Shown in pieces: positions 8,721 through 16,006 of a stretch of 50,859 nt of DNA. The stretch is taken from contig CALJEX010000002.1 in the NCBI GenBank assembly GCA_938074525.1, positions 1 through 50,859 of the forward strand, in the 5' to 3' direction. Position 1 is the first letter of the stretch; every line of letters begins with the position of its first letter. This DNA comes from an uncultured Gammaproteobacteria bacterium. Its GTDB lineage: Bacteria; Pseudomonadota; Gammaproteobacteria; UBA4575. Below the pieces are notes generated by a model. It did not search any database, was not told where the DNA came from, and saw only the letters and a list, made by a program, of their open reading frames with translations. Made by a program: the position numbers and the translations under genes.

Positions 8721-10003
8721 TGGAAAATACTAATAACAATCATCACGCTCTCAATAGAATTCCGGCCAGCGAACATCGCATTGATGAAAACAAGATATGT
8801 GACAAAGCACGCTATGTTGTCGAAACCCTACTAAAAGCAGGCTACGAAACCTGCCTAGTGGGTGGTTGCGTACGTGATTTAGTGCTTGGCATTGAACCTA
8901 AAGATTTTGATATCGCTACCAATGCACATCCTGAACAGATCTGTGAGCATTTTGATAATAGCCGCTTAATCGGTAGACGCTTTCGTATAGTGCATGTTTA
9001 CTATCACCGCAATAACATAGAAGTATCTACATTCCGCGCGCAAGCAAGTCAGGCTAATAATCAGGCTTCTAATGCCGGCGCTAACGGTAGAATACTTCGC
9101 GACAATACCTTTGGCACGATTGAAGAAGACGCCATACGACGCGACTTCACTATCAATGCGCTCTACTACGATATTGAAAAATCTGAAGTACTTGATTACT
9201 GCAACGGCTACCAAGATTTAAAAGTAGGCAACATTTGCATGATTGGTAATCCTGAGACCCGTTACCGAGAAGATCCAGTGCGCATGTTAAGAGCGCTACG
9301 CTTTCGTGCAAAACTAAACTTAACCATCGAAGATAAAACTCAAAGCCCAATCAAATCGATGGGACACTTGCTATCTGAAATTCCTCCGGCGCGATTATTT
9401 GATGAAGTGATTAAACTTTTCCATAGCGGCTATGCAATGCGTTGCTTCCAAGAACTAGATAACTTTGATTTATTACATGTGTTGTTTCCAATCACACAAA
9501 AAGCTTTGAATCATGACGAATCATTCAGCTTACTCATACATAACGCTCTGGAAAATACTGACACACGTATAAGAAGTGGAAAATCCGTCAACCCTGCCTT
9601 TATATTTGCAATCTTATTGTGGCGTCCATATTTACAATTACTGGAACAAAGTAATCAACAAGGCATCCCTTATTCAGAAGGCTCATGGGCATCAGGGCGA
9701 AGGACTGTCTTGGATCAAACAACCGTCACTTCAATTCCAAAAAGATTCTCTGTGACTATTTGTGAAATCTGGAAATTACAAAACCGCTTTCAAAAGAAAC
9801 ATGGCCGCAAGGCATTACAACTAATGTCGCACCCACGTTTTCGAGCAGCGTATGACTTTATGTGCCTACGCGCACGCAGCGGAGAACTAGACGAAGAAGA
9901 TTGTGCTTGGTGGACCCAAATACAAACCTTATCAGAACAAGAACAACGCAAAATGGTGGATCAAAACAATAAAAAACCACGCAAACGAAAAAACAATCAA
10001 TAA
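8720..10003 (+). CDS. pcnB: Poly(A) polymerase I
   Basis: A 427-residue nucleotidyltransferase of the class II poly(A) polymerase/CCA-adding superfamily (E. coli PcnB is 465). It adds 3' poly(A) tails that mark RNAs for decay. The N-terminal IPASEHRIDENKI block is PcnB-like. The catalytic motif LVGGCVRDLVLGIEPKDFD has both metal-binding aspartates, and RRDFTINALYYD and RYREDPVRMLRALRF follow. The C terminus is strongly basic (KKPRKRKNN). The GTG start keeps the conserved N terminus; no Shine-Dalgarno sequence is present. It heads a compact run with folK, a deoxynucleoside kinase gene, panB and panC, and the pcnB-folK order is common in gammaproteobacteria. Confidence 0.93.
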   Translation: MENTNNNHHALNRIPASEHRIDENKICDKARYVVETLLKAGYETCLVGGCVRDLVLGIEPKDFDIATNAHPEQICEHFDNSRLIGRRFRIVHVYYHRNNIEVSTFRAQASQANNQASNAGANGRILRDNTFGTIEEDAIRRDFTINALYYDIEKSEVLDYCNGYQDLKVGNICMIGNPETRYREDPVRMLRALRFRAKLNLTIEDKTQSPIKSMGHLLSEIPPARLFDEVIKLFHSGYAMRCFQELDNFDLLHVLFPITQKALNHDESFSLLIHNALENTDTRIRSGKSVNPAFIFAILLWRPYLQLLEQSNQQGIPYSEGSWASGRRTVLDQTTVTSIPKRFSVTICEIWKLQNRFQKKHGRKALQLMSHPRFRAAYDFMCLRARSGELDEEDCAWWTQIQTLSEQEQRKMVDQNNKKPRKRKNNQ

Positions 10004-10007
10004 CATT

Positions 10008-10508
10008 ATGCTAAACCAATTTATCACTGATGCTTATATTGGCATTGGCAGTAACTTACAAAACCCATTCCTACAAGTCGCCAGTGCAATAGAGCAGCTA
10101 GCGTTAATTGACGAGTCAGAACTACACTCATTTTCTAGTCTGTACTTAAGCCGGCCAATGGGTCCCCCTGACCAACCGCCCTATGTCAATGCAGTTGCCT
10201 GGTTACAAACTAGACTCGATGCGCATTCTCTATTGCTCAAATTGCAGGCGATTGAAAATGAGCATGGTAGAACCCGTGACGGCGAGCGCTGGGGACCACG
10301 CATACTAGATTTAGATATTCTTGTATATGGAAATTATACCATTGAAGATCAATCACTTAGCGTCCCACACCCGGGGATAAAGACACGTGAATTTGTTCTC
10401 TACCCATTGCACGAAGTGAATAAAAACCTCATGATTCCAAATCTAGGAGCTATACATCGTATACAACCACGATGCTATACAAACGGACTCACCAAACTAT
10501 CAATATAA
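10008..10508 (+). CDS. folK: HPPK (6-hydroxymethyl-7,8-dihydropterin pyrophosphokinase)
   Basis: A 166-residue folate-pathway enzyme that transfers pyrophosphate from ATP to 6-hydroxymethyl-dihydropterin. The ATG at 10008, four bases after the pcnB stop, is preferred over upstream in-frame starts inside pcnB because the protein then begins just before the conserved AYIGIGSNLQNP. Substrate-binding motifs are present: GPPDQPPYVNAVA, and GERWGPRILDLDILVYG with the DLD metal ligands. The C-terminal 25 residues are poorly conserved. There is no visible ribosome binding site, so translational coupling to pcnB is likely. Confidence 0.93.
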   Translation: MLNQFITDAYIGIGSNLQNPFLQVASAIEQLALIDESELHSFSSLYLSRPMGPPDQPPYVNAVAWLQTRLDAHSLLLKLQAIENEHGRTRDGERWGPRILDLDILVYGNYTIEDQSLSVPHPGIKTREFVLYPLHEVNKNLMIPNLGAIHRIQPRCYTNGLTKLSI

Positions 10509-10509
10509 G

Positions 10510-11160
10510 ATGCACACGCCATTACCAGATCATATTGTTATTGAAGGCCCCATTGGTGTTGGAAAGTCCAGCCTTGCGCGCCGCTTAGCGAATGACTTTG
10601 ATTCCGAATTAGTCTTGGAAGAAGTAGATGACAATCCATTCCTAGAACAATTTTATCAGCGTCCTCGTGAAGCAGCATTATCGACTCAGCTGTTCTTTTT
10701 AATGCAGCGTACTCGACAAATTCAAGAGTTACGCCAGGGCAGTATTTTTTCACAATCTAAAATTGCCGATTACTTAATTGAAAAAGATCAACTGTTCGCA
10801 CAAGTCACATTAACGCCAACAGAATACGATCTATATCTCCAAGTTTATGAGCACATGATTGTAGACGCACCCAAACCTGACTTAGTCGTGTACTTACAAG
10901 CACCAGTACCAACATTAATTGAACGAATAAGAAAACGTGGGCGCAACTATGAACGTTTTATTGAATCCAATTATCTTGAACAGCTTAACGAAGCTTATGC
11001 TGACTTCTTTTATCACTATAACGACACACCACTGTTAATCGTCAATGCTAGTGATATTGATTTCATTAACAATGAACGCGACTACGAACAATTAAAATCT
11101 CAGATTGTTAACACCAAGAGCGGCCGTCATTACTTCAACCCCCTTTCATTTGTGAGTTAA
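10510..11160 (+). CDS. Deoxynucleoside kinase (dGK/dCK family)
   Basis: A 216-residue kinase that phosphorylates deoxynucleosides in the salvage pathway. The P-loop IEGPIGVGKSSLARRL is at residues 11-26. The catalytic-base glutamate region follows (LVLEEVDDNPFLEQFY), and a lid-like arginine-rich block is present (LIERIRKRGRNYER). The family includes deoxyadenosine/deoxyguanosine and deoxycytidine kinases, and the substrate cannot be fixed from sequence alone. The start lies 1 bp after the folK stop. This position between folK and panB recurs in gammaproteobacteria, and co-transcription with the vitamin genes seems certain. Confidence 0.88.
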   Translation: MHTPLPDHIVIEGPIGVGKSSLARRLANDFDSELVLEEVDDNPFLEQFYQRPREAALSTQLFFLMQRTRQIQELRQGSIFSQSKIADYLIEKDQLFAQVTLTPTEYDLYLQVYEHMIVDAPKPDLVVYLQAPVPTLIERIRKRGRNYERFIESNYLEQLNEAYADFFYHYNDTPLLIVNASDIDFINNERDYEQLKSQIVNTKSGRHYFNPLSFVS

Positions 11161-11167
11161 TCCAGTT

Positions 11168-11959
11168 ATGAGCGCACAAAATTCTATTGGCGTCACCATT
11201 AATCAACTACAAAAAATGCGTGACAGCAATGAAAAGATTGCCTGCCTTACTGCCTATGACGCAGCATTTGCAAAACTATTAGACCAATCCGGCATGGATG
11301 TGATTCTGGTGGGTGACTCACTTGGTATGGTGGTACAAGGGAATCCATCGACTGTCTCTGTCACCATGGACGACATGATTTATCATACTGAATGTGTTGC
11401 CGGCTCAGCAAAACATTCCCTAGTGGTATCAGACATGCCCTTTATGAGTTACAGCAATATTGATAGCGCATTGTATAACGCAACCCGCCTGATGCAAGAA
11501 GGCGGTGCGCAAATGGTGAAACTTGAAGCCACTCAAAGACAAACAGAAATAGTTGAAGAACTTAGCGCTTGCGGCATACCGGTATGTGCTCACCTTGGAC
11601 TGCGCCCACAATACATTCATAAGCTTGGCGGTTATCGCGCCCAAGGCACAGACGCTGACTCAGCAAACGAATTGTTGTTAACCAGCGCTGCATTAGAAGC
11701 TGCTGGAGCTGACATATTATTAGTGGAATGTATCCCAGCAAAACTTGCTGCAGAAATAACTAAAACCGTCAGCATTCCAGTGATAGGCATAGGCGCTGGC
11801 AAAGATTGCAATGGCCAAATCTTAGTATTACAAGACATTCTTGGCATTACTCCAGGCAAAATTCCTCCCTTTGTAAAAAATTATATGCAGTCTTGCAGCA
11901 TTCAGCAGGCAGTCGCTAATTACATTAAAGAAGTTAAGTCTGGCGATTTCCCTGCCTAG
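11168..11959 (+). CDS. panB: Ketopantoate hydroxymethyltransferase
   Basis: A 263-residue TIM-barrel enzyme of pantothenate (vitamin B5/CoA) synthesis. It adds a hydroxymethyl group from methylene-tetrahydrofolate to 2-oxoisovalerate. Family motifs are MDVILVGDSLGMVVQG with metal-binding Asp, VVSDMPFMSY, MQEGGAQMVKLEA, CAHLGLRPQYIHKLGGYRAQG and VIGIGAGKDCNGQILVLQD. Length is canonical. It follows the kinase gene after 7 bp and is followed by panC. Making and using folate-linked carbon in one gene run (folK, panB) is sensible but not proof of co-regulation. Confidence 0.97.
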   Translation: MSAQNSIGVTINQLQKMRDSNEKIACLTAYDAAFAKLLDQSGMDVILVGDSLGMVVQGNPSTVSVTMDDMIYHTECVAGSAKHSLVVSDMPFMSYSNIDSALYNATRLMQEGGAQMVKLEATQRQTEIVEELSACGIPVCAHLGLRPQYIHKLGGYRAQGTDADSANELLLTSAALEAAGADILLVECIPAKLAAEITKTVSIPVIGIGAGKDCNGQILVLQDILGITPGKIPPFVKNYMQSCSIQQAVANYIKEVKSGDFPA

Positions 11960-11980
11960 CACAAGCAGCGCATTCCTACT

Positions 11981-12826
11981 ATGAAGGTATATTCCGAATC
12001 CGAACTTATTCGAGAACATATCAACCTTTGGAAATCCAACGGCGAGAAAATTGTTTTGGTGCCCACCATGGGTCACTTGCACAAAGGACATGCTTCTCTA
12101 ATAGAACTCGCCAAGTCATTAGGTCAGCGCGTATTAGTGTCTATTTTTGTTAACCCACTACAGTTCAATCAAGAAAGTGATTTCACTCGTTACCCAAGAA
12201 CATTGGAATCAGACATTGAACAATTACTCACATTAAATGTAGATGCTGTTTTCACTCCTAGCACTGAATCACTCTACCCTCACGGCATACAATCAGCACC
12301 AAAAATTATAATCCCTGAATTAACTGAAGAATTTGACGGCCATTATCGGCCAAGACATTTTGAAGGTGTATGCACTGTCGTTTGCAAACTATTTAACATT
12401 CTGACACCAGATGTCGTGGTGTTCGGCAATAAAGATTATCAACAGTTATTAATAATTCGCCGTATGGTGGATGATCTTAATTTCAACATCGATATCGTTG
12501 CAGGCAATACAGAACGCGAATCAGATGGACTAGCAATGAGTTCGCGTAATACTCATCTAACACCAGACCAACGAGTAGTTGCTAAGCATTTGTATGCCAA
12601 TTTAACACAGGTAAAAACACAATTTTTACCATCAGAAGTGTTGTCCTTAGAATCATCTGCTCGTGCCAATCTAGAAGCAGTCGGTATGACGGTGGAGTAC
12701 TTCAGTATTCGCGATGCGGTTAATTTACAACCAATTGATAATAACACTAAAAATGTTGTGGTTTTAACCGCTGCTTGGCTGGGAGACACCCGTCTGATAG
12801 ACAACATACTTTTCCCCATGCCTTAA
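11981..12826 (+). CDS. panC: Pantothenate synthetase
   Basis: A 281-residue ATP-dependent ligase joining pantoate and beta-alanine, the last step of pantothenate synthesis. Visible signatures are the HIGH-like nucleotide motif VPTMGHLHKGHASLI, IFVNPLQFNQESDFTRYPR, GHYRPRHFEGVCTVVCKLFN, DVVVFGNKDYQQL and the KMSKS-like region DGLAMSSRNTHL. Length is typical. It starts 21 bp after panB with no Shine-Dalgarno sequence. No panD (aspartate decarboxylase) is in the window. An unusual palindrome begins just after its stop. Confidence 0.97.
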   Translation: MKVYSESELIREHINLWKSNGEKIVLVPTMGHLHKGHASLIELAKSLGQRVLVSIFVNPLQFNQESDFTRYPRTLESDIEQLLTLNVDAVFTPSTESLYPHGIQSAPKIIIPELTEEFDGHYRPRHFEGVCTVVCKLFNILTPDVVVFGNKDYQQLLIIRRMVDDLNFNIDIVAGNTERESDGLAMSSRNTHLTPDQRVVAKHLYANLTQVKTQFLPSEVLSLESSARANLEAVGMTVEYFSIRDAVNLQPIDNNTKNVVVLTAAWLGDTRLIDNILFPMP

Positions 12827-12829
12827 TTG

Positions 12830-12849
12830 TGTATACTTATAAGCATACA
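12830..12849. promoter_or_regulatory. 20-bp near-perfect palindrome between panC and a small gene
   Basis: TGTATACTTATAAGCATACA pairs in 9 of 10 symmetric positions and begins 3 bp after the panC stop. It contains -10-like TATACT (12832-12837), so it could be an operator lying on the promoter of the 34-codon gene at 12889. The binding protein is unknown. Confidence 0.45.
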
Positions 12850-12888
12850 AAGTGATTAATGTAATTTTAAAAATTTAGGAGAATAAAT

Positions 12889-12993
12889 ATGGCATGGTTT
12901 GTAATTGGTTGTGTTGTACTCGCATTTGTAATTAATATTGCAGCGCAGTTAAACCTATTCTCACATCTTAAGAACGGCACTATTTACCGATAG
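12889..12993 (+). CDS. 34-residue predicted membrane peptide
   Basis: A short gene with an excellent ribosome binding site (AGGAG at 12878-12882, 6 bp before ATG) and its own strong terminator 15 bp after the stop. These together make it a credible small gene. The peptide starts MAWFVIGCVVLAFVINIAA, one hydrophobic transmembrane segment covering residues 2-19, followed by a short polar tail ending KNGTIYR. No family is recognised. It would sit in the inner membrane, perhaps modulating a larger membrane protein. It is not obviously coupled to panC, which has no ribosome binding site of this quality. Confidence 0.6.
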   Translation: MAWFVIGCVVLAFVINIAAQLNLFSHLKNGTIYR

Positions 12994-13008
12994 TTCGGGC
13001 GCATTTCA

Positions 13009-13043
13009 CAAAAAAAGCGGGCTTTTCAGTCCGCTTTTTTTGT
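13009..13043 (+). terminator. Rho-independent terminator after the small membrane gene
   Basis: AGCGGGC (13016-13022) pairs with GTCCGCT (13029-13035) with one G-T wobble, six-base loop. It is flanked by seven A on the left and seven T on the right, so it could work in both directions. Confidence 0.9.
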
Positions 13044-13088
13044 GCTCGATTTTTGTCTCAGAGAATTGATTCATCAACAATATTTCCT

Positions 13089-13108
13089 TGCTATGATAAT
13101 CATTACTC
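13089..13108 (+). promoter_or_regulatory. Extended -10 promoter of pgi overlapped by a Fur-like site
   Basis: TGCTATGAT at 13089-13097 is an extended -10 (TGn plus TATGAT). Overlapping it, TGATAATCATTACTC at 13094-13108 matches 11 of 14 positions of the Fur 7-1-7 consensus. A transcript from here would have a leader of about 90 bases before pgi. Promoter moderately likely; Fur control tentative. Confidence 0.4.
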
Positions 13109-13195
13109 GTTGTTTCTCACCCTTAGTCTGATAAACGGCATACGACAACTAAAACATAGTGCTCAATTGTTTTTAAATCCTAGTATTATCCGCAG

Positions 13196-14803
13196 ATGAT
13201 AGCCCCGCATTGGAAAAAACTTATTAACCACGCATCACTCATGCGTGATGTAGAAATGCGTCAGCTGTTTGATGAAGATCCAAATCGTTTCAAAAAATTC
13301 TCAATTCAATCAAACCCAATTCTTGTTGATTTCTCAAAAAATCGAGTGATCGAACAAACACTATCTTTATTATTCAACCTTGCCAAAGCAGCAGAAGTAG
13401 AAAAGTGGCGCGACAAAATGTTCGCTGGTGAAATTATTAATGTCACCGAACAACGCTCAGCATTTCATACAGGGTTGCGCAGCCCAGTAGAGACCCACGT
13501 CAGCAAAGAGGTTGATACTGAATTGGCCAGAATGGAACGCTTATGTAACAAATTACACCATGGCCAATGGTTAAGTTACAAAGACACGCCGATCAAAGAA
13601 GTGGTAGTGATCGGCATTGGTGGTTCCTACCTAGGACCCAAGCTTGCCTGTGAAGCACTCACCAAGTTCACGCAAAAAGATATCAAGGTTCATTTTGTTG
13701 CCAATGTTGATGCACATTTGCTAGATGATGTGCTAAAGCACACAGCACCCGAAGACACCTTATTTGTTGTTATTTCTAAAAGCTTTTCTACCCAAGAGAC
13801 GACTGCCAACGCAGAAACAGCAGCAGCATGGTTAAGGGAAAAAAGCGGTATTCGTAGATCGGTGCGCAAACAATTTGTCGCCATTACTTCAAATGCAGAA
13901 GCGGCTAAATCCTTTGGTATAGATTCCGACCATATATTAAACATGTGGGATTGGGTTGGTGGACGTTACTCTCTATGGAGCACGGTTGGCTTTCCATTAG
14001 CATTACAAATAGGTATGCAAAATTTTCGCAGCTTATTAACCGGCGCTTATGCAATGGATAAACATTTCCAAACAGCGCCGTTAGAACAAAACCTGCCGGT
14101 CATTATGGGACTACTTGGTATTTGGTATATCAATTTTCTAGACATGCCACATCATGCAGTACTACCTTATGATCACCGACTACGCAGCCTACCGGGTTAC
14201 TTGCAACAGCTAGACATGGAAAGCAATGGAAAGGGGGTAACACGTGATGGTAAACGCGCAAATTATAATACCGGTCCTATTATTTTCGGGGAAGCGGGCA
14301 CTAATGGGCAACATGCTTTTCACCAATTACTACACCAAGGGACACCTGTCGTTCCATGTGACTTTATAGGATTTTCTAAAGCAGAACATTCACATAGAAA
14401 CCACCATGATATTTTACTCGCCAATATGCTAGCTCAATCGCAAGCTATGATGATGGGAAGATCGAGAAAAGAAACAATAGAACTATTAGCTAGCCAAAAC
14501 ATTACCGGCAAAATGGTCAAAGACTTATCCCCACATATGTCTTTCCCTGGCAACCGTCCTAGCAACACAATTATGTGTGAATCACTGACACCGACAACAT
14601 TAGGCGCACTGCTAGCGCTTTATGAGCACAAAGTGTTTGTGCAAGGCGTGATATGGAATATCAATTCATTCGATCAGATGGGCGTAGAACTAGGTAAAAC
14701 CTTAACCAACAAAATTCTTCCAGTACTTCAAAGCGATAAAGAATTAGTCAGTGGCGACTGTTCCACCAAAGCATTAATCGATTACATTCGCAAAACTAGT
14801 TAA
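13196..14803 (+). CDS. pgi: Glucose-6-phosphate isomerase
   Basis: A 535-residue cytosolic enzyme interconverting glucose 6-phosphate and fructose 6-phosphate (E. coli Pgi is 549). Signatures are VVVIGIGGSYLGPKLACEAL, FVVISKSFSTQETTANA, WDWVGGRYSLWSTVGFPLAL, the catalytic-region ESNGKGV, and GQHAFHQLLHQG near the end. The ATG is not preceded by a ribosome binding site. A second -10-like TATTAT lies 6 bp before it, so a leaderless message is also possible. The DUF938 gene starts 12 bp after the stop. Confidence 0.97.
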   Translation: MIAPHWKKLINHASLMRDVEMRQLFDEDPNRFKKFSIQSNPILVDFSKNRVIEQTLSLLFNLAKAAEVEKWRDKMFAGEIINVTEQRSAFHTGLRSPVETHVSKEVDTELARMERLCNKLHHGQWLSYKDTPIKEVVVIGIGGSYLGPKLACEALTKFTQKDIKVHFVANVDAHLLDDVLKHTAPEDTLFVVISKSFSTQETTANAETAAAWLREKSGIRRSVRKQFVAITSNAEAAKSFGIDSDHILNMWDWVGGRYSLWSTVGFPLALQIGMQNFRSLLTGAYAMDKHFQTAPLEQNLPVIMGLLGIWYINFLDMPHHAVLPYDHRLRSLPGYLQQLDMESNGKGVTRDGKRANYNTGPIIFGEAGTNGQHAFHQLLHQGTPVVPCDFIGFSKAEHSHRNHHDILLANMLAQSQAMMMGRSRKETIELLASQNITGKMVKDLSPHMSFPGNRPSNTIMCESLTPTTLGALLALYEHKVFVQGVIWNINSFDQMGVELGKTLTNKILPVLQSDKELVSGDCSTKALIDYIRKTS

Positions 14804-14815
14804 CCCATCCCAGTC

Positions 14816-15406
14816 ATGCTCAAGAAACCTTTTGCGCCGGCCGCCAAAGAAAATCGCGACGCAATTCTCAATGTGCTTCATCAAGAATTCAAGCAAACAA
14901 ACAAAGTCTTGGAAATTGGCAGCGGTACCGGTCAACATGCCGCATATTTTTCTCAACAGTTAACCCATCTAGCCTGGCAAGCTAGCGACAAACAAGAAAT
15001 GCTCGCAGGCATTACCATGTGGCTTGATGATTTAAACTTAGATAACGTTCTTACTCCTATAGCACTTGACGTTAATTTAAATTGGCCACAGCAAACCTAT
15101 GATGGCGCATATGCGGCTAACATCGCTCACATCATGCATTGGAATGAAATTGAGGCACTGTTCTCAGGCTTAGATCAAGTGCTTACTGATTCAGCGGTAT
15201 TTTGCTTATACGGCCCATTTAATATTAACGGAGATTACACCAGCGAAAGCAATCGCCGATTTGACCAATGGCTAGTCAATAGAGATCCTTTATCTTGCAT
15301 CAGAGACAAGAAAGATCTGGATCAGCTTGCACTCAACAATAACTTCCAGCCGTCCACTGAATGGGAAATGCCTCACAACAATAAAATATTGTGCTGGAGA
15401 AGATAG
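14816..15406 (+). CDS. DUF938 family SAM-dependent methyltransferase-like protein
   Basis: A 196-residue protein matching the DUF938 family. It has an N-terminal KPFAPAAKENRDAIL block, the SAM-binding motif VLEIGSGTGQHAAYFSQQL (about 32-50), YAANIAHIMHWNEI, and LYGPFNINGDYTSESNRRFD near the middle. These are the family's conserved blocks. The substrate is unknown. It lies 12 bp after pgi on the same strand and ends 3 bp before the convergent ydbL, with no terminator between them. The assignment to the family is firm and the function is open. Confidence 0.88.
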   Translation: MLKKPFAPAAKENRDAILNVLHQEFKQTNKVLEIGSGTGQHAAYFSQQLTHLAWQASDKQEMLAGITMWLDDLNLDNVLTPIALDVNLNWPQQTYDGAYAANIAHIMHWNEIEALFSGLDQVLTDSAVFCLYGPFNINGDYTSESNRRFDQWLVNRDPLSCIRDKKDLDQLALNNNFQPSTEWEMPHNNKILCWRR

Positions 15407-15409
15407 ACT

Positions 15410-15742
15410 CTACTTTTTCTTCCAACCTGTTGCTGTTTGAATATAATTTCCAGCTCGAGTCTTTTCTACTGCCTTTTTACCTGCAAGTAGTTCAACTGTC
15501 TCTAAACTAGTGCTGTTTGCCGAAGCAATTGATTGATACTTGGCTTTACGTTTTGCATTAATATCAGCAACAAGATCTCTTACATCAGCATCAGCATCGG
15601 CTCTTACCACACCGAGATAACCATTTAGCTGCTCACCAATCACGCCATCATTTTTAACTTGTTGTAAATCAACAGCAAAAACATACGCAGCATTAAACGC
15701 TAGCAGACCAATAAACAATACTTTTAAAATTTTATCTTTCAT
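15410..15742 (-). CDS. ydbL: YdbL family protein (DUF1318)
   Basis: A 110-residue exported protein. The signal peptide (MKDKILKVLFIGLLAFNAAYVFA) is followed by the DUF1318 domain: GVIGEQLNGYLGVV, then VADINAKRKAKYQSIA, VELLAGKKAVEKTRAGNYIQ and a WKKK end. E. coli YdbL lies in the same order after ydbH and ynbE. It is a periplasmic partner of that envelope lipid-transport system. AGGAA lies 9 bases before the ATG. It is the last gene of the four-gene minus-strand operon and ends 3 bp from the convergent DUF938 gene. Confidence 0.88.
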   Translation of the reverse strand: MKDKILKVLFIGLLAFNAAYVFAVDLQQVKNDGVIGEQLNGYLGVVRADADADVRDLVADINAKRKAKYQSIASANSTSLETVELLAGKKAVEKTRAGNYIQTATGWKKK

Positions 15743-15756
15743 TGTTTTTATTCCTG

Positions 15757-15948
15757 TTAGAACAGACCACTATCATCTGCAAATACATCATCCAATTCCT
15801 TATCGACCTTAATACGTACTTCATGTTCAATCTTAATATTCATGTTGATCGTAATAGGCTCATCTGGCGCTTCAACCTTAACCGTTGGATTGCATGCAGA
15901 TAATAAAAAGCCACCTATAACAAAGGTACACAATAATTGTTTATTCAT
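15757..15948 (-). CDS. ynbE: YnbE-like lipoprotein
   Basis: A 63-residue outer-membrane lipoprotein. The start at 15948 is chosen, although upstream in-frame codons exist, because it places a clean signal peptide (MNKQLLCTFVIGGFLLSAC) with the lipobox LSAC, cysteine 19, at the N terminus. The short mature part carries the family-like block ITINMNIKIEHEVRIKVDKE. In E. coli, YnbE stacks by beta-strand augmentation onto the C-terminal end of YdbH. This joins the periplasmic bridge to the outer membrane, and the same gene order here supports the same role. Confidence 0.82.
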   Translation of the reverse strand: MNKQLLCTFVIGGFLLSACNPTVKVEAPDEPITINMNIKIEHEVRIKVDKELDDVFADDSGLF

Positions 15949-16006
15949 TGACGTTATACCGATTATATGTGAATGGTTGACCAATAGCGCATTAACAAAG
16001 TTCCCT

